Shown here: one piece after another, positions 8,250-16,960 of the stretch
Numbering within the stretch: position 1 is the first letter of the stretch
Layout of the letters: every line of letters begins with the position of its first letter
Assembly (NCBI GenBank): GCA_963575745.1
Contig: CAUYUJ010018899.1
Location: 142,929 to 165,428, forward strand
Direction: 5' to 3'
Origin: Prorocentrum cordatum
Lineage: Eukaryota > Sar > Dinophyceae > Prorocentrales > Prorocentraceae
DNA length: 22,500 nucleotides
Program-made: the position numbers and the translations under genes
Notes under the pieces: generated by a model
What the model saw: only the letters and a program-made list of their open reading frames with translations
Told to the model about the DNA's origin: nothing
Database searches by the model: none

Positions 8250-9020
8250 GTGCTGAGCATACGTTTGCATGTGCCTCTGTACATAGAAGCACACATACAC
8301 ATAAGAATGCATACCGAAGTGTATGTTTTGTACACATACACACATACATGCATGCACGCACGCACGCATACATACATACAGCAATACATCCAAGCATACA
8401 TACTTACATGCGTGCATGCATGCACAGCTATATGCATGCGCACATACGCATACATACATACATACATACATACATACATACATACATACATACATACATA
8501 CATACATACTTACATGATCATACGTACGTACAGACTTACCTACATACGTGCATGCATACATACACACATGCATACACACATACATACATGTATGCATAGA
8601 TTCTGACATATATGCCTACATGTATGCGTGCCTACGGGCATGCATACATACAAGCATACATTTACGCATACACATTTACATGCCGATATGCATGCATACA
8701 TATATGCATGCATCCAGCCATACATACGTACAAAGATACACACCTGTACATATACACATACATGCATACATGCATACACACACATACGTACATACATGCA
8801 TGCATGCATTCATGCATACAAACAGGCATGCAAACATATACATATATAGATACATATATACATGCATACATGCACGCGTACGTGCAGACAGACAGACAGG
8901 CAGGCATACATACATGCATGCTTGCATGCATACATCCATGCATGCTTGCATGCATGCATACATGCATGCATATGTACACACATGCATGCATGCATACGTA
9001 TATATAAGCACCCGTGCATG

Positions 9021-9062
<42 letters not shown>

Positions 9063-9130
9063 GACGCATGCACATACATACCTGTAAAGTATACGTAAAA
9101 ATCTGTATAAGCACATGTATAAATACACAC
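8250..9130. repeat. CATA/CATG/CA compound microsatellite field
   Basis: About 0.88 kb made of CATA, CATG, CACG and ACAG words. It includes a pure CATA run at about 8450-8509 and a pure CA run at 9029-9059. The four-base period cycles through all frames, giving long HTYI-type (plus) or MYVC-type (minus) peptides with no stop; these are not genes. Interrupted units suggest an old array. Confidence 0.95.
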
Positions 9131-9245
9131 TGCTATATTATGCTAAGGAACTCCCTCCCTCCAAGCTGGGTCTCAAGTTTTCTTCAACGTCAGAAAAAAT
9201 TCCCGAAAGCTGGCCAAAATTCTTGACGTTGGCATATTTCTTATG
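9131..9245. other. Microsatellite flank similar to 15265-15305
   Basis: CAAGCTGGGTCTCAAGTTTTC near 9161 resembles GAAGCTGGATCTCAAATTCTT near 15278, and both are preceded by a GCTAAG word. Each lies next to a CATA/CATG microsatellite. Otherwise unassigned. Confidence 0.4.
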
Positions 9246-9253
9246 ACACTCTT

Positions 9254-9300
9254 CGGGTTCTTCTGGATCTTCTCCCAGATCTTCCTCGAGACCTTCCTCT
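9254..9300 (+). repeat. Short AGATCTTC-type satellite fragment
   Basis: A few units reading CTTCTGGATCTTCTCCCAGA then TCTTCCTCGAGACC match the satellite of 10.6-15.1 kb in the same orientation. It is separated from the main block by 1.3 kb of other repeats. Confidence 0.6.
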
Positions 9301-9512
9301 TGTTAATTCTCCTTTCTCAAAAACAGAATAGACTCTACTCCCCCCCCCGGCGTTATCGGTCCCCCTTTCGGGTATGTAAATCATGTATGATTCTGACCAC
9401 ATGTCCATCCGAAATATGAAATCACAATGTCAAATGCCAACCGGTATCCCCCCCCTGAGGGTCCCTTGTAAAAAACATTATGCGGTGACATTTTTGTTCT
9501 ATCATAACACTG
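9301..9512. other. Unassigned stretch
   Basis: It holds a C run at about 9341-9350 and no recognisable gene. A short frame at 9383 onward runs into the 293-bp repeat. Confidence 0.35.
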
Positions 9513-9985
9513 TGTCGCGAATCCCTTGCAAAAAATGGGACGAAGTGCACACGCGCGCGTCGTCGCGCGCGCATGCCGAAATCCTTCAAAAACCTTCGGT
9601 GTCGGAAAGATTTCGCAATCGAGTTTCCAAAAAACATACAAGAACACAAGGTTTTGCAACACTGATTTGCTAAAAAAGCTTCCGCGCGAGCTCTTGCGAA
9701 ATCTTAAGAAAACTCTAGGCTTTTCAAGATTTACACAAAATGCTACCAAACGGGCGTCGCGCGCGCGCATGTCGAAATCTGTCGAACGCCCTTGCACGTG
9801 TGCCGTCGCGAGAATCCTCTGCAAAAAATGGGACGAAGTGCAGACGCGCGCGTCGTCGCGGGCGTACGCCGAAAACCTTCAAAACCCATCGGTTTCGGAA
9901 GGATTTCAAAATCGTGTGTCCAAAAAATCTACAAAAACCTAAGGTTTCGCAACACGGATTTTCAATAAAAGCGGGCGCGCGCGCT
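9513..9985 (+). repeat. 293-bp tandem repeat, about 1.6 copies
   Basis: TGCAAAAAATGGGACGAAGT starts at 9527 and again at 9820. After it both copies share CGCGCGCGTCGTCGCG, a CCGAAA..CTTCAAAA block, TCGGAA..ATTTC and an AAGGTTT(T/C)GCAACAC block, with the second copy ending near 9962. A related sub-block (GCGTCGCGCGCGCGCATGTC near 9752) suggests an internal repeat. As 293 is not a multiple of three, the similar peptides from the two copies lie in different frames, against a protein-coding origin. Confidence 0.8.
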
Positions 9986-9994
9986 CTTGCGTCT

Positions 9995-10029
<35 letters not shown>

Positions 10030-10223
10030 CTCCCTCCTCCCGCGTCGTCGTCGTCGTCGCCTACGTCGTCCTCTGTCTTTCCTCGTGCTCGTCATCGTCG
10101 TCCTCTTTGGCGTCGTGGTCGTTTCCGTCGTCGTCGTCGCCGTGGTCGTCCTCCTCCTCCTCCTCCCTCGTCGTCGTCGTCGTCCGTCGTCGGCGTCTCG
10201 TCGTCGTCCCTCCTATTTCGTCG

Positions 10224-10254
<31 letters not shown>

Positions 10255-10515
10255 GTCGTCTTCCCTTCTCCCTCGTCGTTGTCGTCGTCGGCGTCGCCGT
10301 CCTTCCTCCTTCGTCGTTCGCGTCGTCGCCGTCCTCCCTCCTCCCTCGTCGTTGTCGTCGTTGTCGCCGTCGTCGTCCTCTTCCCTCGTCGTCGCCTTCG
10401 TTGGCGTCGTCGTCGTCTTCGTCGTCGTCGGCGTCGGCGTCGTTGTCGTCGTCGAAGTCGTCGGAGACGTCGTCGGTGTCGTCGTAGTCGTTGTCGTCGT
10501 TGTCGTCGTAGTCGG
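9986..10515 (+). repeat. Degenerate CGT/CGTC trinucleotide repeat
   Basis: About 530 bases of CGTCGTCGT with frequent CCT, TCC, GGC and TTG interruptions. Frames give R/S/V runs on plus and T/D/R runs on minus. No pure run is long; the interruptions suggest an old array. Confidence 0.92.
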
Positions 10516-10605
10516 TCTTAAGAGGTTTTGCACACCAAGTTGCGGGTGGGTGGGTGGGATGTTTGCGCGAGCAGTGGAGATGACGACTTCAAGTTCTGCA
10601 GAGTG

Positions 10606-13450
10606 GATCACCCCCTAGATCTCCCCCCGATCTTCCTCCAGATCTGCCCCTGATCCTCCTAGATATCCCCCAGATTTTCCTCCACATCTTCCTCCAGATC
10701 TTCCCCGGATCTTCCTCCAGATCTTCCCCAGATACGCCTCCAGATGTTCTCCCAGATCTTCCCCAGATGTTCCTAGATCTTCGCCAGATTTCCACCCAGA
10801 TCTTCACCCAGATCTTCACAGAGATTTCTCCTCCAGATCGTTCCCCAGGTTTTTCACCAGATCTTCCGACAGATCTCGCCACACACCTTCTCCAGATCTT
10901 GCCCGAGACGTTCTCCAGATCTCCCCCGAATCTTCCTCCAGATCTTCATCCAAATCTTCCCCAGAATACCCCCCAGATCTTCCCCGGATCTTCCTAGATT
11001 TGCCCAAGATCTCCCTCCAGATCTTCTCCCAGGTCTCCCCCCAGATCTTCCCCCAGATCTTCACCCAGATCTTCCCCCAGATATGTACCGAGATCTCTCC
11101 TCCAGATCGTCCCCCAGATCTTTCTCTAGATATACTTCCAGATCTTCACCCAGATCTTCACCCAGATTTTGCCCCAGATCTTCCTCCAGATCTTCCTCTA
11201 GATGTTCCTAGTAGATCTGCTTAGATCTTCCCCAGATATTCTCCCAGATCCTCACTTAGATCTTCACCCAGATCTCCACTCAGATCTTCACCCAGATTTC
11301 CCTTCATATATTCTGTAAGATACGACCTCGGATCTTCACCCAGATCTTCACCCAAATCTTAACCGACATCTCTCCTCCAGATCTTCCCCCAGATCTTCCT
11401 CCAGATCTTGCCCCAGATCCTCTTCAGATCTTCCCCAAGATCTTCCTTCATATCTTCCTGTAGACCTTCCAAGTTCATCTGCCTCGATCTTCCCCAGATA
11501 GTCTCCCACCCAGATCTTCACCCAGATCTTCGCACAGATCTCCACCCAGATGTTCCGTCAGATCGTTACGCAGATTTTCAGCGAGATATCTCTTCCGCAT
11601 CTTCCCAAAGATCTTTTTCCAGATCGTCCTCCCGATTTTGCCCCAGATCTTCTCCAAACTTCCCCAGATCTTCCTCCAGATCTTTCTCTAGATCTTCCTA
11701 GTTCATCTACCTCAATCCCCTCCCATATCTTCACCCAGATTTTCCCCCAGATCTTCACCCAGAGATTCCTTGGTATATTCTTTCAGATATTACCCCAGAT
11801 CTTCACCAAGAACTTCACCGAGATCTCTTCTCCAGATCTTCCCCCAGACCGTCCTTCAGATCTCGCCCCAGATCTTCACCTGGATCTTGCCCCAGATCTT
11901 TTTCCAGATATTCCTCTAGATAATCCCTGTTCATCTGCCTAGATCATCCCCAGATTTTCTCCCAGATCTTGATCCAGATCTTCACTCAGATCTTCGTTCA
12001 TATATTTTTTAGATATTTCCCAGATCCCCACCCAGATCTTCACCCAGATCTTCACCGAGATCTCTTCTCCAGATAGCCCCCCCTCAGATTTGTCCCCGGA
12101 TCTTCTTTCAAATGTTCATCAGATCTTCTTCCAAACCGTCCCCAGATCTTCGTAGATGTTCCCCAGATGTTCTTCCAGATCTTCTCCCAGATGTTCCCCG
12201 GATCTTCCTCCAGATCTTCCTCTAGATTTCCCACCAGATCTTCACCCAGATCTTCCTGGCTTATCTGCCCAGATCTTCCCAAGACCTTCTCCCAGATCTT
12301 CATCCAGATCTTCCCGCCCGCAGATATCCACCCAGATCTTCGCCGATATCTCTGCTTTAGATATTCCTCCAGATCTTCCTCCAGATATGACGCCAGATCT
12401 CCCCCTAGATCTTTGCCCAAGTCTCCACCCAGATCTTCGCGCGGGCATTCCTCGAGATTTGTCCTCTAGATATCCCCCAGATCTTCCATCGGATGTTTCT
12501 CCATATCCTCCTCCATATATTCCCCCAGATATTCCCCAAAATCTTCTCCAGATCTTCAGCCAAATCTTCACCCAGATCTTCTTGAGATCTCTCCACCAGA
12601 TGCGTCTCCAGATCTTCGCCCGGATCTTCTTCCAGATCTATCCCAGATCTTCCCCCGAATCTTCGCCCAGATCTTCCCCGAGATCTTTCCTCCAGATATC
12701 CCCTCAGATTGTTTTCAAAATCTTACACGCGAGTTCCCCCCAGATCTTCTCCCTAGATATCCACCCAGATATTTCCCGAGATCTCTCCTGTAGATCTTCC
12801 CCCAGATCTTTCTTCAGATCTTCCTCGAGGTACGACCCCAGATCTTCACCCAGACTTTCTTCTAGATCTCCACCCGGATCTTCATCCAGATCTTCATCCG
12901 GGTCTTCCTCGAGACCTCTCCTTTAAATATCCCTAGATCTTCCACCAGATATTTTTCCAGATCTTCCTCCAGATGTTCCCCCTGATCTTCTCCAAATATT
13001 CGTCGAGATCTTTTCCCAAATATTCGCCAGGGTGTTCCTCGAGATCTCTCCTCTAGTGTAGATATTCCCCATATAACTATGTCTCCCGATCTTCCTTCAA
13101 ACATTCCCCAGATCTTCCTCCAGATCTTCCCCGGCTCTTCCTAGATCCCCCCCTGATCTTCATCCAGATCTTCTCCCAGATCTGCCCCAGATCTCCTTAG
13201 ATATTGCCCAGATATTCCTCCAGACCTTCTTCTAGATCTTCCTGCTTCATCTGCCTAGATCTTCTCCCAGATATTCCTCCAAATCTCCCCGCAGATATCC
13301 GCCCAGATCTTCCCCGGTATTTCTCCTTTTCTAGATATTCCTCCAGATTTTCTTCCAGATATTACCCCAGATCTTCGCCCACATCTCCCCCTAGATCTGT
13401 ATTTCTCGAGCTCTTACTTCTAGATGTCCCCAAGATCGCCCACCAGACAT
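10606..13450 (+). repeat. AGATCTTC-type 12-bp satellite, block 1
   Basis: The base unit is about CCCAGATCTTCA or CTCCAGATCTTC (12 bases, often with 1-3 base changes). A longer pattern lies on top: the word ACCGAGATCTCTCC or a variant recurs near 10818, 11087, 11362, 11580, 11817, 12054, 12342, 12581, 12776 and 13038. A second word, CCTAGTTCATCTGCCTAGAT or a variant, recurs near 11207, 11469, 11697, 11925, 12254 and 13241. Several intervals are 228-239 bases, about 19-20 units. Because 12 is four codons, all six frames can stay open and give four-residue repeats (PDLP, QIFT, RSSP; EDLG, KIWG, RSGG). None is a plausible gene. AGATCT itself is a palindrome, so each unit has a self-complementary core. 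Confidence 0.92.
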
Positions 13451-13457
13451 CGAGAGG

Positions 13458-13487
13458 GCCTGACGGCCGATGCCGCCGACCCTGAAG
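13458..13487 (+). repeat. 30-bp junction motif shared with 21084-21113
   Basis: GCCTGACGGCCGATGCCGCC plus the next ten bases match 21084-21113 at 26 of 30 positions by eye. At 13.5 kb it joins the satellite to a polypurine tract; at 21.1 kb it joins the diverged R80 segment to another purine-rich stretch. Confidence 0.65.
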
Positions 13488-13499
13488 CACATCGACGAC

Positions 13500-13832
13500 C
13501 AGTCGGAGGAGAAGGAGGAGGACAAGGAGAAGGAGGAGAATGAGGAGGAGGAGCAGGAGGAGGTAAGGAAGACGAGGGGGAGGAGGGGTGGAGGAAAAGG
13601 AGGAGGAGGAACCTCTGCTGCTTTTCCTCCTGCTCCTCCTCCTCCTCCTCCTCCTCCTCTTCCTCCTCCTCCTCCTCCTCCTCCTCCTCCTCCTTGTCCT
13701 CCTCCTCCTCCTCTCTCCTCTTTCTCCATCCCCCCTCCTCCCCCCTCTCCCGCACCTCCTTCTTCTCCTCCTCGTCCTCCTCCCCCGCCTCCTCCTGACT
13801 CCTCCTCCTCCTCCTCTTCCCCCCCTCCTCGA
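13500..13832. repeat. Purine tract followed by pyrimidine tract (imperfect inverted GGA/TCC repeat)
   Basis: From about 13504 to 13612 the plus strand is GGA/GAAGGA-rich; after a ~15-base linker it turns into CTC/TCC repeats to about 13832. The two halves are complementary in kind and could fold into a long imperfect hairpin or form triplexes. A plus-strand frame through it reads as an acidic stretch and then poly-proline; this is a repeat translation. Confidence 0.85.
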
Positions 13833-13881
13833 CGACGGCGGCGACGACGGGGGGGGGAGGAGATAAGGAGAAGGAGGGGGA

Positions 13882-14240
13882 GTGGGGGCCTTAGTAAAGA
13901 AACAATCACATCACCCCCGGCCCGGGACCCCCCCCGGGACCACCCCCACCCCCCGGGACCGCCCCCCGGGACCCCCCCCCACCCCCCCCCGCCCCGGGAA
14001 GGGATCCAAGGAGAGGGCTTCGCTTTCACCTCGGAGTCGGAGGGGGAGCTGTTGGAGTGGGGGCCCGAGTGAAGAAACAATCACATTACCCCCAGAACCC
14101 CACCCCAGGACCACCCCCCGGGACCACCCCCCGGGACCACCCCCCGGGACCACCCCCCGGACCACCCCCTGGGACCCCCCAGGGGGGGACCCCCCCCCGC
14201 GCAGGGAAGGGATCCAAAGGAAGGGCTTCACCTCCATGTC
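13882..14240 (+). repeat. Two-copy module with GGGACCACCCCCC minisatellite
   Basis: GTGGGGGCC, then GAAACAATCACAT, starts at 13882 and again at 14057. Each is followed by C-rich repeats (a 13-base GGGACCACCCCCC unit, clearest at 14110-14170), then a GGGAAGGGATCCAA block at 13996 and 14204 and an AGGGCTTC word. A similar C-run plus GGGAGGGATCAAAG block lies at about 22110-22155. The minus strand has multiple G runs. Confidence 0.8.
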
Positions 14241-14341
14241 AAGGATGGGATGTGGCGTATTGGCTGGAGTGGATTGCTTCGCCTTCACTTCCATGTCAAC
14301 GATGTTATGTGGCGTAGTGGCTGGAGTGGATTGCTGCAGGA
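14226..14341 (+). repeat. ~57-bp tandem duplication
   Basis: CTTCACCTCCATGTCAAGGA and CTTCACTTCCATGTCAACGA begin two adjacent units that share ATGTGGCGTA and GGCTGGAGTGGATTGCT. The duplication sits at the right end of the module that splits the satellite. Confidence 0.85.
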
Positions 14342-14381
14342 GGGATGGCAGCGACCACGCGGACGAAAGCGTCTCACACAC

Positions 14382-14396
14382 GCCGACAGGGTCGGC
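14382..14396. repeat. Palindromic GCCGAC-AGG-GTCGGC motif, shared with 22343-22357
   Basis: A perfect six-base stem with a three-base loop. ACGCCGACAGGGTCGGC is identical at 14380-14396 and 22341-22357, and about 30 bases upstream are also similar. In both places it marks the right end of a C-run/GGGATC module; the next repeat is different (satellite here, R80 at 22.4 kb). Confidence 0.7.
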
Positions 14397-14398
14397 CG

Positions 14399-15116
14399 TT
14401 TTCACCCAGATCTTCACCCGGGTATTCTTCGAGATCTCTCCTCTAGATGCCCCCGAGATCTTCCACCAGATATTTCTCCAGATTTTCCTCCAGATCTTCC
14501 CCCAGATCTGCCCCACAATCTTATTCTGATGTTCCTCCAGACCACCCAGATCTTCACCCAGATCTTCCTCGAGATTTCTCCTCCAGATGTGTCTCCAGAC
14601 CTTCTTCCAGATCCTTCCCAAATCTCCCCAAAAACCTTCACCCAGATTTTCCCCGAGATCTCTCCTCCAGATATTCCTTCAAATTCTTCTCCTAAACATC
14701 TTCTACCAGACTTAACCCCCAGATCTTCTCCAGATATCCACCCAGATGTTCCCCGAGATCTCTCCTGTACATATTCCTCGAGATCTTTCTCCAGATATTC
14801 CTCCAAGTATTACCCCAGATCTTCACCCAGATCTTCCCCTAGATCTTCACCGATGTCTACACTTGGGTATTTCTCGAGATCTCCCCTTTGGACATCCCCC
14901 AGATCTTCCACCGAATGTTTCTCCAGATCTTCCTCCAGATCTCCCCCCTGATCTCCTCCAAACCTTCGTCCAGATCTTCACCCAGATCTTCACCGGGGTT
15001 TTCCACGAGATCTCTCCTCTAGTGTAGATATTCCCCAGATATTTCTCCAGATCGTCCTTCAGATTGCCCGCTTGTTTTCGTCCAGATCCCCCGGCACATA
15101 TTTCTCCACATGTTCC
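14399..15116 (+). repeat. AGATCTTC-type 12-bp satellite, block 2
   Basis: The same unit and orientation as block 1. Segment 14872-15037 is about 80 percent alike by eye to 12907-13071 in block 1, including an unusual CTCTAGTGTAGATATTCCCC string. The GAGATCTCTCC word is closer spaced here (about 84-140 bases), so the higher-order pattern differs between the blocks. Confidence 0.9.
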
Positions 15117-15345
15117 TAAACGTTGTGTTTCATACATTGCTGCAGAGCCCCTGGCCCCGTGCAATCGGCATCATCACCGGCGCAATCTTTATCAGAACCA
15201 CCCACATTGGCGCCGTGCTGCGCTAAAAAATTGCATGTTTCAAAGCTGGTTCTCGCAAGAGGGCTAAGACATTCAGCGAAGCTGGATCTCAAATTCTTAA
15301 AATAAAAGAAGATAAATTAACATAAGTTTTGAGTGTGTAAATATA
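15117..15345. other. Unassigned stretch, possibly one worn R80 unit
   Basis: TTTCAAAGCTGGTTCTCGCA near 15238 resembles the reversed R80 core. The GCTAAG...AAGCTGGATCTCAAATTCTT block is like that near 9145-9180. No gene recognised. Confidence 0.35.
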
Positions 15346-15402
15346 AACATATGTACAAACATACATGCATGCATGCATGCATGCATGCATGCATGCATGC
15401 AT

Positions 15403-15464
<62 letters not shown>

Positions 15465-15490
15465 TTACGTAGAAGCATGCGAGCATGCAT
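15346..15490. repeat. CATG then ACAG microsatellites
   Basis: A pure CATG run at about 15364-15400 passes directly into a pure ACAG run at about 15403-15463. Confidence 0.95.
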
Positions 15491-15494
15491 AGAC

Positions 15495-15920
15495 ATATGG
15501 AGGCGTGGCCTCTGGCCCAGAAGCCCGGACCCCCCGACAAGCCATGGGGGTGGCAGGGGCCCCCAGGGGAGATCCACGGGCCCTCGGGGGGGTGCCTGGG
15601 GCTGGATCCGTGCGCCGCGGGGCGCGCTGGAGCGCTCCGAGACTTCCAACGTCCAGGAGGGCTCCCCGAGGGCACAAGAGGCTCCAAACGACCCCAAAAG
15701 GGTCGCCAGAGAGCTTCTAGAGGACCGCCAGATGGCCCAAATCCACCACGAACACGCACAATGCAAAGCATGCGGATTTCGAGTATTTTGTAGGTTCTTC
15801 ATGCGTGGACTCGCGACAGCTCCCAAGGCGCCCCGGTGGAGCCGGAGACAACCCAAGAGGCCACCAGAGGGGCCCCCGAGAGGCCCCAAGCAGCCAGAGA
15901 AGGCTCAAGAGGCCCGTCAT
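15495..15920. repeat. CCAAGAGGCCCC-type GC-rich repeat
   Basis: Degenerate short words such as CCCAAGAGGCC, CCAGAGGGGCC and CCCCGAGAGGCCCC recur, most clearly at 15845-15915. The complement (GGGGCCTCTTGG) is the main word at 18.2-19.2 and 21.4-22.0 kb. An AT-richer island lies at about 15728-15800. No frame gives a recognisable protein. Confidence 0.6.
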
Positions 15921-16020
15921 ATGTATGTGTATATATATGTGTGTTTGTATGTATGTATGTATGTATGTATGTATGTATGTATGTATGTATGTATGTATGT
16001 ATATATATATATATATATAT
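15921..16020. repeat. GTAT then TA microsatellite
   Basis: A GTAT run (about 15946-16000) followed by a TA run (about 16001-16020). It interrupts the CCAAGAGGCCCC-type repeat, which continues on the other side. Confidence 0.95.
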
Positions 16021-16130
16021 CGAATAGCCACACGACGCCGCCGAAGGCCCCAAACGAGGCCCACAAGAGGCTTCCAAGAGGCCCCGAGAGCCCCCTCAAG
16101 AGAGACCGAAGAGACCCGGGCTGGCAGAAG
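16021..16130. repeat. CCAAGAGGCCCC-type repeat, continuation
   Basis: Words such as AAGAGGCTTCCAAGAGGCCC match the stretch before the microsatellite in the same orientation. Confidence 0.6.
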
Positions 16131-16174
16131 CAGTGTTCCGTACCGGCCACAGCTGGTTGACTGACCAGCGCCAA

Positions 16175-16480
16175 CGGACAGGGCCGCCGCGCGGGCGCCC
16201 ACACGCGCACCCACAACCGCAACCGCAGCCGCAGCCGCAACCGCGATATCGGGGTCCCCACGCTGGGCCTCCCGCGGGCGCCCGCAGCCGCACTCGCAAC
16301 CAGGAGACGCACTGCGGGGCCCCCCGCGGGCGCCCGCAGCCGCAGCCGCACCCACGGGGCCAGTTTTTTACGCCGCCCGCGGAGGCCCGCGGCCGCAGCC
16401 GCGCCCGCAGCCGGAGGTCTCGCTCTGGGCCGGCCGCGGGAGCCTGCGCCCGCCGCCGGAGCTTGGTCGTGCATCGTGAG
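16175..16480. repeat. GC-rich minisatellite with CCGCGGGCGCCCGCAGCCGC core
   Basis: The core CCGCGGGCGCCCGCAGCCGC occurs near 16272 and 16324, with variants near 16189 and 16387, and CCGCAA/CCGCAG hexamers between. Spacing is roughly 52-83 bases. Frames read PQPQ or R-rich and are not gene-like. Confidence 0.75.
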
Positions 16481-16631
16481 CACGGTGCGCTCCGCGGGAA
16501 GGGGGCGTGCAAGATGTCGTCCGCGGAGGTGGTGTCGAAGGTGTTCTGGAGCAGGCCTGCGGCAGCGCGAAGCGCACGGGCACTGCCCCGGATCGAGCGT
16601 GGGGCAGCGTCGGTCCCGCGCAACTGGCCCC
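16481..16631. other. Unassigned stretch
   Basis: Mixed-composition DNA between the minisatellite and the foldback element. Part of a plus-strand frame (16133-16654) covers it, but most of that frame is minisatellite. No domain recognised. Confidence 0.3.
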
Positions 16632-16789
16632 CTGCAGCCCAGGGCTGCACCTGAACAGTGTTTGGGCGACTTCGTGGGCCGTTTTCGTTTCGATTTCGTT
16701 TTGCGGTAGAGGCGGATTGAAGACAAACGAGGGAAAACGAAAACAAAACGAGAACGAAAAGCACCGTTTAGGTTCAGCCCTGCTGCAGC
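16632..16789. mobile_element. 158-bp foldback (MITE-like) element
   Basis: Both ends are CTGCAG. The left end CTGCAGCCCAGGGCTGCACC and the complement of the right end, CTGCAGCAGGGCTGAACCTA, continue into GAACAGTG versus AAACGGTG, giving inverted repeats of about 28 bases with a 2-base gap. Further inward a T/G-rich TTTTCGTTTCGATTTCGTTT faces an A/C-rich GAAAACGAAAACAAAACGAG, so most of the element can fold on itself. The centre is about GCGGTAGAGGCGG. No clear target duplication and no coding capacity. Family unknown. Confidence 0.65.
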
Positions 16790-16960
16790 CTGTGCTGCCC
16801 AGCGACGGATGGGACGGGAGGGACCGAGAAGCAGGCCGACGACGACGAACGCTCACGATCCTTTCGATTTCGCACTACTCGAGCATAGCCGCTGCATCGT
16901 TCTCAGTGATGTCCCGGACGACCCGAGAGGCTCGCCAGATTGCTTCCACGCGGCCCGGAG

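Noticed and set aside
7883-9130. Long HTYI- and MYVC-repeat frames across the CATA microsatellites
   Set aside because: Direct translation of a four-base microsatellite; present in several frames on both strands.
10767-12926. Long open frames across the AGATCTTC satellite (PDLP/QIFT/RSSP on plus; EDLG/KIWG/RSGG on minus)
   Set aside because: A 12-base period keeps all frames open and gives four-residue repeats on both strands; no domain, start context or splice signal.
13470-14072. Acidic then proline-rich 200-codon frame starting at an ATG in the junction motif
   Set aside because: It is the translation of a GGA tract, a TCC tract and C-run repeats; the first dozen residues come from the shared 30-bp junction motif.
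10606-15116. Regularly spaced short repeats as a CRISPR-like array
   Set aside because: The repeats are directly adjacent 12-base units without unique spacers, and no cas-like gene is present.
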